DNA from: JBGRPZ01 sp041725955
GTDB taxonomy: Bacteria > Bacteroidota > Bacteroidia > Bacteroidales > JBGRPZ01
Reading direction: 5' to 3'
Length of the DNA: 64,000 bases
NCBI GenBank assembly: GCA_041725955.1
Contig: JBGRQE010000001.1
Span: 1-64,000, forward strand
Both the position numbers and the translations under genes were made by a program. Below the pieces are notes generated by a model, which saw nothing but the letters and a program-made list of their open reading frames with translations, ran no database searches and was not told the DNA's origin. Position 1 is the first letter of the stretch. Each line of letters starts with the position of its first letter. Below, one piece after another: positions 9,677 through 17,970 of this stretch.

Positions 9677-11062
9677 TTAATTTTTATCTTGTGATTTTAA
9701 ATCTGGTGGCTGAGGTTTTTCTTTCGATTTTGGATGTAACCTAATCTCGTCCTCTTCCTTAGAAAAAGGTCGGATAATTAATCTTAGAGCACTGTTGAAG
9801 GTTAAGTAGCTTAATGACCAGTTTATAAACACAATCATTCTATTTCTAAATCCAACAATAGACATAAGGTGAACAAATAGCCATGCCAGCCATGCAAAGA
9901 AACCTTTAAATCTTAAGCTGCCTAGTTCAGCAACAGCTTTGTTTCTTCCAATAGTAGCCATGCTACCTTTGTTTTTATATTTGAAAGCTGATGGTTTTTT
10001 ATCAGTATTTCGATAGTGGTTGAGCATTTTTGCTGCAAAAGCACCCATTTGAATTGCAGTAGGGGCTACCATAGGGTGGCCTCTTGGGAAGTCGTCGGTA
10101 ATCATTGCTGCAATATCTCCAATAGCATAAATATTTGGGTGTTCAGTAAGCTGACAATATTCATTTACTTTTATCCGATTACCAGGAACAAAGAAATCTT
10201 CATTTAGACCTTCGGGGTGATTTCCTTTTACTCCTGCAGTCCAAATTACATTTTTCGTATTTATAATTTTATCTTCCCCGATTATAACTTTCTCTCCGTC
10301 ATAATGAGAGATTATGGAGTTAATAAAAATATTAATGCCCAGACTTTTTAGAAATTTGTGAGTATTGCTAGATGATTTTTCACTCATAACATGCAGAAGA
10401 CGGTCGGATCCTTCCACAAGAGTAATTTGCAGATTGTCGATATTTAAATCATGATATTCTTCACGGAATACATATTTCTTTAGATCTCCAATAGCTCCGG
10501 CTAATTCTACTCCAGTGGGACCACCACCAACTATTACAAAATGAAGCAGAGCATCTCTTTTTACTGGGTCGGTTTCAAGAATAGCCAATTCTAGATTTTG
10601 GAGAATAAGACTTCTAAGGTCTAAGGCATGAGGAACTGTTTTCATTGCCATAGCATTTTCTTGCATTTCCTTATTACCGAAATAGTTGGTTTTACTACCA
10701 GTTGCGATTATTAAGTAATCGAAATTGATTTTTCCCATAGATGTGATAAGTAGGTTTTTATCTGTATCAATTTCTTTTACTTTACCCATGCGAAAGTGCA
10801 AATCTCCAAAACTCTTTACATATTTACGAAGGGGGTAGGCGATTGAGTCGGCTTCTAAGGCTCCAGTAGCAACTTGATAAAGTAAGGGTTGGAAGGTGTG
10901 ATAGTTGTGCTGATCTATCATTACTATCTGGAACTTCTTTTTGTTTAAGTGTTTTATTGTGGTCAAGCCACCAAAGCCGCCACCAATTACGATTACTCTT
11001 TCTTTATTTTCTAAATCGGGAACATTAAGATCGTTACCGCATTTTTTAGTATCTGTAGTCAT
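9677..11062 (-). CDS. ndh: Type II NADH dehydrogenase (NDH-2), FAD-dependent
   Basis: 461 residues. It has two Rossmann dinucleotide-binding sites: VIVIGGGFGG near residue 24 for FAD and FVIVGGGPTGVELAGAIGD near residue 180 for NAD(P)H, plus the FAD-ribityl motif NIYAIGDIAA and the NDH-2 signature NYHTFQPLLYQVATGAL. The C-terminal part after about residue 390 is amphipathic and hydrophobic, matching the membrane anchor of NDH-2. It passes electrons from NADH to quinone without pumping protons. Monocistronic; the gene at 11270 is divergent. Confidence 0.92.
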   Translation of the reverse strand: MTTDTKKCGNDLNVPDLENKERVIVIGGGFGGLTTIKHLNKKKFQIVMIDQHNYHTFQPLLYQVATGALEADSIAYPLRKYVKSFGDLHFRMGKVKEIDTDKNLLITSMGKINFDYLIIATGSKTNYFGNKEMQENAMAMKTVPHALDLRSLILQNLELAILETDPVKRDALLHFVIVGGGPTGVELAGAIGDLKKYVFREEYHDLNIDNLQITLVEGSDRLLHVMSEKSSSNTHKFLKSLGINIFINSIISHYDGEKVIIGEDKIINTKNVIWTAGVKGNHPEGLNEDFFVPGNRIKVNEYCQLTEHPNIYAIGDIAAMITDDFPRGHPMVAPTAIQMGAFAAKMLNHYRNTDKKPSAFKYKNKGSMATIGRNKAVAELGSLRFKGFFAWLAWLFVHLMSIVGFRNRMIVFINWSLSYLTFNSALRLIIRPFSKEEDEIRLHPKSKEKPQPPDLKSQDKN

Positions 11063-11269
11063 GGTATACAGGATTATTTTATTTTTTCCTGTTCGGAGTT
11101 ATTGTGTTTTCGTAATTGAAACCATTATTTTAGATAAAAGTTCAATAGGTTGCCTTATAGGAATTTAAATAAATTACTTTTAGAAAAGTTTAACAGTATA
11201 TTTACAAGTTCCTAGATAATTTGATCTTTGTAAGATTCGTTTAACTAACTGACATTAATTAAAATAATC

Positions 11270-11422
11270 ATGGAAATTAAAAAGTTAGTTCTAAAAAAAG
11301 AAGAGGTAGTTAGTCTTATTAGCTTGAATTCAAAAAAGGATCCAAGAGAAGTAAAAGACACCAATTCTTGGAAGAATTGTTCTTGGAATAATTCTGCCTG
11401 TTCGTTTTGTCCAGTATGTTGA
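11270..11422 (+). CDS. Small Cys-rich peptide, candidate RiPP (lanthipeptide-type) precursor
   Basis: A 50-residue peptide. The first half, with KLVLKKEEVVSLISLN, looks like the leader of small Bacteroidota RiPP precursors (basic start, alternating Leu/Val, Lys-Glu, then a LxxLN element). The last 20 residues form a core with Cys at 37, 44, 47 and 50, Ser/Thr at 31, 33, 38, 42 and 45, and two Trp. The gene stands alone between two minus-strand genes and ends before a good intrinsic terminator, which supports expression on its own. No LanB/LanC, radical-SAM, or peptidase-transporter gene is present in the window, so maturation would have to be in trans. It could instead be a metal-binding small protein; the family is not certain. 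Confidence 0.6.
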   Translation: MEIKKLVLKKEEVVSLISLNSKKDPREVKDTNSWKNCSWNNSACSFCPVC

Positions 11423-11469
11423 TTATTATAAATTATAGATAGAATTCTAAAACCACAAATACATAGAAG

Positions 11470-11511
11470 AAAAGGCTGTTCAAATAAAATTGATACAGCC
11501 TTTTCTCTTTT
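11470..11511 (+). terminator. Terminator of the small Cys-rich peptide gene
   Basis: A perfect 10-bp stem, AAAAGGCTGT (11470-11479) with its complement at 11495-11504, followed by a T-rich tail. It lies 47 bases after the peptide stop codon on the same strand. Confidence 0.75.
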
Positions 11512-11598
11512 AAATGTTAAAACCTCCACGACGCAGCATTTACGCATACTTTGTGGAGAAAAATGAAGTAATCATTCAGTTCGACAAATATCATATCT

Positions 11599-12941
11599 TT
11601 ATCTGGCAAGTAAGCCTAAGAAAGCTTGTTCTTCGCTATTTGCATTTCTTGCTGATGGTACTTTATAAGGAGATGAGCTTAATTCCGAAAGACCTCTGTC
11701 TCCTGTTAATAGATATGTAGTAATAGAATGAGTGTCATAACCTCCAGAAACGTAGAAATATGCTCCTTTTGGATCAAAAGCCATATCTTTTGTGTCGGCT
11801 GTTGAAGTTCCTTTTCTTGGATAATAATCCTTTACGGTTAGTTTGCTTTTGTCTTCAATATCAAAGATGGTAATAAAATTTCCAGTAAAACTGGCAGTAT
11901 ATAATTTGGTATTATCTTTATTTATAAGAGCCCAGCAAGCTTCGTTTCCAATGTTATCAATAAATCCATTTCCTACAAGTTCAATTTTATTAGCTTTTAC
12001 TTCCAATACCGTTGCACTGTATTGTGGTGTGTGTTTTGAAAGATTGAAATTTGCTGCATATATATAATTATTATCATTAGACCATTGAATACCTATTGTA
12101 CCTGCAATTCCTGTTTTTTGGAAATAGTTTTTTTCATAAATAGGTTTCAATTCTGGAGCTTCCGCACTATTTCCAAAAAAATCATAAACATATACTCTAC
12201 TTGGTTTTTGTAGTAAGGTGTCGGGAGCAGCATCAAATACAGGTACTCCCCATGTACTTACAGCCAATCTGTTACTGTTATTACTAAATTGTACATGAGC
12301 AGGGCCTCCGCTTTTTCCATCAAAGTAAGTAGCAAGTACATTTCTAAATGTAAGAATTCCTGTTTCTTTGTCTAGAGTAAAAGCAGTAATATTTCTAAGG
12401 TTTGTGGTTTCAATAGGCTGGCCGCCTAAGGGGTTTCCAAATTGATTTCCAACAATAACCCAACTTAGGTTATTATTTTCAATACAGTCGATAGTAACAG
12501 GTCTAACTCCTCTTGAGTTTATATTATCAGGTTCGCTAGTTTCTGGATTTTGGTCGACAAATTCTAGTTTACCATCTTCTTTGATTTTAAATACAGACAA
12601 ACTTCCGTTAGATGAAAATTCAGCATGTTTTCCTGCATTGACAACAATTAAATAGTCGCCCAGAAAGTGTAATGCATTTTGACTATCAAAATCTCCTCGA
12701 TCGGCACCTCCTAAACCATATGTTTTATATGGAGATTCCTCAATTTCTTTTAAGCTACCATCTGCATATCTGTTCATAACAATTACTCCATTTCCTGCGG
12801 GTTATTAGATGAGGTATATAATTGTCCAATAATTTCCTTTTCAGGAGTAGGTGTTGTATTGTTGTTATTATCGTCTTTGCACGAACTTAGGAATATAATT
12901 GAAGGGAGAATAAAGAAAAAAAGAAGGATTGTTTTTTTCAT
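11599..12941 (-). pseudogene. Beta-propeller lipoprotein (lactonase-like), split by a frameshift
   Basis: The downstream frame (11599-12777) encodes 392 residues of a seven-bladed-type propeller resembling the 6-phosphogluconolactonase/lactonase fold: repeated VYVYDF, ITAFTLDKETG and FITIFDIEDKSKL blades. Upstream, 12941-12783 encodes a lipoprotein signal peptide (lipobox FLSSC) ending GQLYTSSNNPQEME and a TAA. If one base is added in the CCCG stretch near 12797-12803, the two frames join as NNP-AGNGVIV-MNRYADG, giving one lipoprotein of about 447 residues. So the gene is either inactivated by a single-base deletion or the base was lost in assembly. A short form beginning at 12777 would lack a signal peptide. 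Function inferred only from fold. Confidence 0.75.
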
Positions 12942-13059
12942 AAGGATACTAATTTGGGGGTTAAATTGATGTTTATCCTTATAAAGTTAATTAAAAAAAT
13001 AAGTGTAATTATTTGAAATGTAGGTGTATATTATTTTTTTGATAAAAAGGATACAAATA

Positions 13060-13097
13060 AAAAACGTCCTTGAAGTATTTTCTTCAAGGACGTTTTT
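13060..13097 (-). terminator. Terminator of the S46 peptidase gene
   Basis: A 16-bp perfect inverted repeat (13060-13075 and 13082-13097, 6-nt loop) whose outer base pairs are A-T runs, so it works in either direction. It lies 24 bases after the S46 peptidase stop codon. Confidence 0.85.
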
Positions 13098-13120
13098 TTA
13101 TATCTAAAATAGATTTTATA

Positions 13121-15289
13121 CTATTTGATAATACTCATTTCTTCAACTAAGTGCTTAGCGCCAGCAAATTTATCAATAATAAATAGGCAGTAGCGGATGT
13201 CAAGAGTAATATTGCGACATAGGTCTGGGTCATAAACCAAATCACTCATTGTGCTTTCCCAGCATCTATCAAAGTTGACACCAATTAATTGTCCGTCTGC
13301 ATTGAGTACAGGGCTACCACTATTTCCTCCTGTAGTATGGTTGTTTGCGATAAATGCAACATGAATTTTTCCATCTTCAGGATCGGCATACTGTCCATAA
13401 TCTTTGGAGTTGTAGAGATCTTTTAGACGATCTTCAACAACATAGTCATAGATTTCTGGATTTTCCTTTTCCATAATTCCTTCAAGGGTAGTATAATACT
13501 TATACTGAACTCCATCGGCAGGTTTAAAGGCACTTACTTTTCCATAAGAAATTCTTAGAGTAGAGTTTGCATCAGGATAGAATGTTTTATCCTTTTGCAT
13601 TTCCATTAATCCCTGAACATAGATTTTTTGAAGCTTATTCAACTCATCAGATAAGCGATTTATTTCTTTGTTAATGCGACTATAATATAGGTTAATCAAG
13701 TCGTTAAACATTATCAATGCAGGATCTTTTGCAAGTTTCTTAGCTTTTGATTTACTGAAGTTATTTACCAAGTCCTCAAGTTTTTCTTTCTTGTTGAATA
13801 TAGATTTCTCGAACACATGTTTGGCATATTTACTGATGTTTCCATCATACTTCTCTTTGATTATAGAAAAGAATGCAGGTTTAAATTCAGCAGGAGCATT
13901 ATCATAATAATCTTGCATTAGAGCAACAAACGCCTCCCTGTCGATAGGTTCATAATAATCTTTGAAAAAGCCTTCTATTGCAGCTATTAGTTTAGGTTTG
14001 TCTTTTTCTAACTTTTCCTTATCAATTTTCTTTTCTTTGCTAAGCTTTGCTAGGTTTCTGAATTTTCCGGAAAAGTTTACAATTTCAACGCCTAAGCCTG
14101 CTTCAAAAAGAAAGTCTCTGCCAATTTCATAGGGTAATATTTCTTCGTAAAGATCTTTGAATTCAGGAATTAGATTTCCATATTTTTCCTTACGCTGAGG
14201 AGTCTCGTTTGCCCACTGAATAAATTTCTTTTGGAAATTTTCTTTTTTATTAATTGCATGTAAGCGTTTAATCCCTTTGCTTTCACCAATCATTTTTTTC
14301 CAATAGTTGGCTACGCGTGCAGCTTTACTTGCATATTGGATACGTACAGTATCATTAGCATTTTGGTAACGCTTAAAGATAGATAGTCTTTTGTTGCGAA
14401 GGTTTATTTTGTTAGGGTTGCGTTTAATAGCAATATTTTCAACAGCAAATGATGGTAAATATTCTTGAGTACGTCCAGGATAACCAAATACAAAGGTAAA
14501 GTCGCCTTCTTTGATTCCTTTTAAAGAAATTGGAAGATGGTGTTTTGGTGTGTAAGGAACATTATCTTCAGAGTATTCTGCAGGTTGATTGTCTTTGTTT
14601 GCATATATACGGAATATAGAGAAATCACCAGTGTGGCGAGGCCATACCCAGTTATCAGTATCTCCACCAAATTTACCAATATTTGAAGGAGGAGCACCTA
14701 CCAGGCGAACATCTTTAAAAGTTTCGGTAACAAATAGGTAATACTGATTTCCATAAAAGAATGGTTTTACTATTGCGCCATAGTGAGTGTCTTTAGTGGC
14801 ATTTTCTTTTACAGCTTTAATATTTTCACTTATCTTTTTGTTTCTTTCTTCGGCTTTCATTTTGTCGTCAACGCCATTAAGAACAGCATCAGTAACATCA
14901 TCCATGCGCACAAGGAAAGTAACAGTTAAGTCTTTGTTTGGAAGTTCTTCCTTTTTACTCATAGCCCAAAAGCCATCAGTAAGATAATCGTGTTCAATAG
15001 AAGAATGTTTTTGGATCGCCCCAAATCCGCAATGGTGGTTGGTAATAACAAGTCCTTGGTCTGAAACGATTTCAGCAGTACAGCCTCCTCCAAAATGCAC
15101 AATAGCATCTTTTATAGAAGAATTGTTAATATCATAAATGTCTTTAGCAGAAATGCGCATTCCCAAGTCTTGCATTTCTTTTTCATTAAGTTTTTCCAAA
15201 AGGCTAGGAAGCCACATCCCCTCATCGGCTTTCAATCCTAAATTGGCCAGTAAAGAAAAAATTACGGCAACTATAAAATTTTTTTTCAT
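13121..15289 (-). CDS. S46 family dipeptidyl-peptidase, DPP11-type
   Basis: 722 residues with a signal peptide (about 1-21) before ADEGMWLP. It has the chymotrypsin-like S46 triad: His in LVITNHHCGFG (85/86), Asp in the FGGDTDNWVWPRHTGDFSIFR region, and Ser657 in TTGGNSGSPVL. Such periplasmic exopeptidases release N-terminal dipeptides from imported oligopeptides in asaccharolytic Bacteroidota. The residue 18 positions after the catalytic Ser is Arg (NFDRCWE); in Porphyromonas enzymes Arg here marks DPP11 (Asp/Glu at P1) and Gly marks DPP7 (hydrophobic P1). So acidic P1 specificity is inferred. Intact, monocistronic. Confidence 0.92.
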   Translation of the reverse strand: MKKNFIVAVIFSLLANLGLKADEGMWLPSLLEKLNEKEMQDLGMRISAKDIYDINNSSIKDAIVHFGGGCTAEIVSDQGLVITNHHCGFGAIQKHSSIEHDYLTDGFWAMSKKEELPNKDLTVTFLVRMDDVTDAVLNGVDDKMKAEERNKKISENIKAVKENATKDTHYGAIVKPFFYGNQYYLFVTETFKDVRLVGAPPSNIGKFGGDTDNWVWPRHTGDFSIFRIYANKDNQPAEYSEDNVPYTPKHHLPISLKGIKEGDFTFVFGYPGRTQEYLPSFAVENIAIKRNPNKINLRNKRLSIFKRYQNANDTVRIQYASKAARVANYWKKMIGESKGIKRLHAINKKENFQKKFIQWANETPQRKEKYGNLIPEFKDLYEEILPYEIGRDFLFEAGLGVEIVNFSGKFRNLAKLSKEKKIDKEKLEKDKPKLIAAIEGFFKDYYEPIDREAFVALMQDYYDNAPAEFKPAFFSIIKEKYDGNISKYAKHVFEKSIFNKKEKLEDLVNNFSKSKAKKLAKDPALIMFNDLINLYYSRINKEINRLSDELNKLQKIYVQGLMEMQKDKTFYPDANSTLRISYGKVSAFKPADGVQYKYYTTLEGIMEKENPEIYDYVVEDRLKDLYNSKDYGQYADPEDGKIHVAFIANNHTTGGNSGSPVLNADGQLIGVNFDRCWESTMSDLVYDPDLCRNITLDIRYCLFIIDKFAGAKHLVEEMSIIK

Positions 15290-15342
15290 TATATAAGCTG
15301 TTTTCTTTAATAAGTAAAATGCCTGATTACTAATGATTCTTG

Positions 15343-15373
15343 CTCGAAATCATTTCGAGATTAGGCAAATATA
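15343..15373 (-). promoter_or_regulatory. Putative promoter and palindrome ahead of the S46 peptidase gene
   Basis: On the minus strand TATATTTG (15373-15366) fits the Bacteroidota -7 box TAnnTTTG. Just downstream, 15343-15359 is a perfect 17-nt palindrome CTCGAAAT-C-ATTTCGAG, in the 5' untranslated part and 54 bases before the start codon. An operator is possible. No good -33 TTTG is seen. Confidence 0.4.
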
Positions 15374-15452
15374 TGGAAATTACAGAGATTTGTTTTCTTG
15401 TGTACAATAGAGAACAGTTTTATAATGTTTTTAGTGTTTTTAAATATTAAGA

Positions 15453-16412
15453 ATGTATTTCGAAAATAAAGAAGAGAAAAAGAATGCTTTAGAACTTATT
15501 CTGGCGCCTATGGAAGGGATTACAGATTTACCTTTTCGTATATTGTGTTTAGAAAAAGGAGCAGATATTGTTTTTACTGAATTTATTGCAGCACCGCAAT
15601 TGATATCAGGTACTAAAGATGCTTTGCAAAAGATTCGGATTTTATCTGATAAAGGTATTACAGGAGTTCAAATTTATGGAAAAGATCCTGAGCAAATGGC
15701 TTTAGCAGCTAAGATAGCATCAGACTCTGGAGCTAAGGTGTTAGATTTGAATTTTGGGTGTTCTACTCGCAAAGTTACATCACATGGATGTGGGTCTGCA
15801 CTATTAAAAGATTTAGACCATGTAGAAAAAATAATATCCTCTGTAGTTCAAGCATCATCCTTGCCGGTAAGTGTAAAAACAAGGTTAGGGGCAAGGATAG
15901 AGGAGCCGAATTATATAGATAATTTTTTGCGTGCACAGGAATTGGGGATTGCTGCTTTTTGCTTGCATGGCCGTGGTGGTAATGAGAAATATAATGTAAA
16001 GTCGCGTTGGGAACCTATACATAAATTACTAACTCATCCTGGTTGTCGGATTCCAATAATTGGCAATGGAGATTTGTTTACTCCAGAAGATGTGGTTGAG
16101 AAATATAATTCTGGATTTAGCAAACTAATGATTGGTCGTGGAGTAATCGGTAATCCGTGGATATTTGCACAATCTAAGAAATTATATACCCGACAAAATA
16201 CTGAAGAGGTGTCTATTGCTGAGCGATTACAAACCGTTTGTCGCCACTTGGAATTAAACTTAAAGTATAAGGCTAGTGAAGAACTTGCTGTTCGTGAAAT
16301 AAGGAAACATTACGATAATTATCTACGAAATTGGGAGGATTGGATTTCGTTACGACCATCTATTATGCGAGCAGAGCGTGCTGATGATGTATTTTCTATA
16401 CTCGGAAAATAA
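15453..16412 (+). CDS. dus: tRNA-dihydrouridine synthase
   Basis: 319 residues, an FMN TIM-barrel enzyme that reduces uridines in the tRNA D-loop using NADPH. Motifs in order: LAPMEGITDLPFR at the N-terminus, VQIYGKDPEQMA, DLNFGCSTRKV with the likely catalytic Cys103 (family form GCP, here GCS), GCGSALL, VSVKTRLG, FCLHGRGG and IPIIGNGDLF followed by MIGRGVIGNPW. The C-terminal helical domain is short, as in single-Dus Bacteroidota. No fis partner follows; a terminator comes directly after the stop. Confidence 0.93.
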   Translation: MYFENKEEKKNALELILAPMEGITDLPFRILCLEKGADIVFTEFIAAPQLISGTKDALQKIRILSDKGITGVQIYGKDPEQMALAAKIASDSGAKVLDLNFGCSTRKVTSHGCGSALLKDLDHVEKIISSVVQASSLPVSVKTRLGARIEEPNYIDNFLRAQELGIAAFCLHGRGGNEKYNVKSRWEPIHKLLTHPGCRIPIIGNGDLFTPEDVVEKYNSGFSKLMIGRGVIGNPWIFAQSKKLYTRQNTEEVSIAERLQTVCRHLELNLKYKASEELAVREIRKHYDNYLRNWEDWISLRPSIMRAERADDVFSILGK

Positions 16413-16418
16413 TTCATA

Positions 16419-16448
16419 CACCAGTCAGGCTATTAAACCTGACTGGTG
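16419..16448 (+). terminator. Terminator between dus and the HAD phosphatase gene
   Basis: A perfect 11-bp stem CACCAGTCAGG (16419-16429) with 16438-16448 and an 8-nt loop, placed between two convergent genes. Confidence 0.7.
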
Positions 16449-16465
16449 AGAGTAATTAAATAAAT

Positions 16466-17167
16466 TTAAAACTGCTTATATTCGTCTAGAGCCTTATAAA
16501 GTTTCCTGTTATAATCTATTGTCGGGCGAAACAATCCAGACTGAAATAAATCGCGAATATCATGCTCTTTGGTTAGATCTAGATGCACCGCTTGAATACC
16601 TGTTGAATGTGCCGCCAGTGCATTTTCGAGTAAGTCATCAATAAAGATCGTTTCCTCTGGCTTTAAGTTTGAATGAGCCATTACATATTCAAATATTTCA
16701 GGATTGGGTTTTGCAAGATGAATTTCATGGCTGAAATAAGCATCTTTAAAGAGCTCATCAAATTCGTTTAAACCCGTTTTGTTCCGAAATTCATGCAAAA
16801 AGTAATCGTAATGAATCTGGTTTGTATTGCTCAATAGGTATATATTATAATTGTTTTTCACTTCACGTATGCAATCAATTCTACCTTCAGGAATTTCTTT
16901 GAGCACCGAATTCCAGCATTCAGCAATATCTTCATTGGGCAATTCTTTGCCTAAAGCCGATCGAATTCGGTCATAAGCTAATTGTGGAGGAATAATTCCT
17001 CTTTCCAATTTTCCAAAAATTACTTCCATAAATTGAGGATCGTTGAAGAGACAGGCTTCATCTAAGCCTTTTGATAACATGCAGTTTACAAGCATGGATT
17101 GATCCAGATTTAGGATGACGCCCCCGAAATCAAAGATTATGTTTTTTATTTTTTTTGTATTTATCAT
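16466..17167 (-). CDS. HAD-superfamily hydrolase (subfamily IA, YihX-like phosphatase)
   Basis: 233 residues. Motif I is NIIFDFGGVILNLDQ, the FDFGGV variant seen in YihX-type phosphatases of sugar phosphates or FMN; motif II is YLLSNTN, the conserved Lys is in HLAKPNPEIFEY, and motif IV is TIFIDDLLENALAAHSTG. The helical cap between motifs I and II (about 20-95) is of type C1. The substrate cannot be read from sequence. Single-gene unit, convergent with dus and divergent from the tRNA gene. Confidence 0.88.
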   Translation of the reverse strand: MINTKKIKNIIFDFGGVILNLDQSMLVNCMLSKGLDEACLFNDPQFMEVIFGKLERGIIPPQLAYDRIRSALGKELPNEDIAECWNSVLKEIPEGRIDCIREVKNNYNIYLLSNTNQIHYDYFLHEFRNKTGLNEFDELFKDAYFSHEIHLAKPNPEIFEYVMAHSNLKPEETIFIDDLLENALAAHSTGIQAVHLDLTKEHDIRDLFQSGLFRPTIDYNRKLYKALDEYKQF

Positions 17168-17186
17168 AAATAAAAAGCTTAAAAAA

Positions 17187-17217
17187 TTTGGTAATTCGTT
17201 ACAAATATTTAAATTTG
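17187..17217 (+). promoter_or_regulatory. Bacteroidota-type promoter of the tRNA gene
   Basis: TTTG at 17187-17190, a 19-base spacer and TAAATTTG at 17210-17217 match the Bacteroidota consensus (TTTG, N19, TAnnTTTG) exactly. It lies 38 bases upstream of the mature tRNA. Confidence 0.75.
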
Positions 17218-17255
17218 CAATCGCTTTTCAAAGGAAAGCTTTTACCAGTTTTCCT

Positions 17256-17329
17256 GGGCCTATAGCTCAGTTGGTTAGAGCACCTGACTCATAATCAGGT
17301 GGTCCCTGGTTCGAGTCCAGGTGGGCCCA
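17256..17329 (+). tRNA. tRNA with CAU anticodon (elongator Met or Ile2)
   Basis: A full cloverleaf: acceptor GGGCCTA pairing with TGGGCCC (one G-U), D arm with AGCTCAGTTGGTTAGAGC, anticodon arm CCTGA-CTCATAA-TCAGG with CAT at the anticodon, T arm CCTGG-TTCGAGT-CCAGG and discriminator A. CCA is not encoded. The first acceptor pair is G-C, so it is not the initiator tRNA. CAU may be elongator Met or, if lysidine-modified by TilS, Ile2; the sequence alone does not decide. Confidence 0.95.
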
Positions 17330-17341
17330 CAAAAATATAAG

Positions 17342-17374
17342 GCACCTAAGATTAACATCTTGGGTGCTTTTTTT
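17342..17374 (+). terminator. Terminator of the tRNA gene
   Basis: An 11-bp stem (17342-17352 with 17357-17367, one G-U pair) followed by seven T, starting 13 bases after the tRNA. Confidence 0.85.
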
Positions 17375-17543
17375 GTTTGTATGCAATTTGCACGTAAGAT
17401 TTGTATTTATATGGATCAAGTCGAAAACGGATCACCCGCAAAAGTTGGGGCTGGGGACTTTTTTCATAAAAGAGACGCAATCATTGCGTGCTCTACTGTA
17501 TTGAATTTATGCGTAACTGCTGATTGCAGCAACCCTTAGTAAG
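17375..17543. other. Non-coding stretch with a short palindrome
   Basis: No credible gene. At 17475-17489 lies the palindrome ACGCAAT-C-ATTGCGT within a slightly longer imperfect inverted repeat. Short open frames here have no start or family signal; the stretch looks like decayed repeat DNA leading into the tandem array. Confidence 0.4.
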
Positions 17544-17720
17544 CATTCATCCAAAACCTAGGAGGTATTCATCCAAAACCTAGGAGGTATTCATTCAAAA
17601 CCTAGGAGGTTTTCATCTAAAACCTAGGAGGTATTTATTCAAAACCTAGGAGGTTTTCATCTAAAACCTAGGAGGTATTTATCTAAAACCTAGGAGATAT
17701 TTATCCAAAACTTAGGAGGT
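17544..17720. repeat. 22-bp tandem repeat array, 8 copies
   Basis: Eight units at exact 22-base spacing; the core CCTAGGAGG starts at 17557, 17579, 17601, 17623, 17645, 17667, 17689 and (as CTTAGGAGG) 17711. The 13-base linker varies slightly (for example TATTTATCTAAAA, TTTTCATCTAAAA, TATTCATCCAAAA). The whole unit repeats, so this is a minisatellite and not a CRISPR array. It lies in a gene-free stretch between the tRNA and the beta-barrel gene. The array at 45441 is the same family in inverted orientation. Confidence 0.9.
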
Positions 17721-17970
17721 TTAGGTTTGGCTAAAGGCAATAGTGATAGTAAATAGGGGTGATTGGTGGCGATTAAAGCCAATAGCAATAGTAATTGTTA
17801 GCTATAAAACATCAAACTAAAAACCCAAATCCACGAAACACATTGTCTTGTGGCAAATAACCCCAACAATTTGAATAATCCTCAAGAATTCCTAACTTGC
17901 CATAGGGAAACACTATGATGTCTTATATGGGAAAAGTAAGATATTATCAAAATGTAAATTGTTATCGTAT
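17721..17970. other. Intergenic region upstream of the beta-barrel gene
   Basis: About 250 bases without a gene. The part next to the array has loose short repeats (caatagtgatagtaa, caatagcaatagtaa), probably decayed repeat DNA. A promoter for the barrel gene should be near the end, but I cannot point to a convincing box. Confidence 0.3.

Noticed and set aside
11245..11547. 100-residue open frame on the minus strand
   Set aside because: It is antisense to the small Cys-rich peptide and its terminator, with no family features.
17256..17329. Initiator tRNA-fMet
   Set aside because: The first acceptor pair is G-C; bacterial initiators have an unpaired position 1-72.
17544..17720. CRISPR array
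   Set aside because: The 22-base unit is repeated whole; there are no unique spacers and no cas genes. The same holds for 45441-45634.
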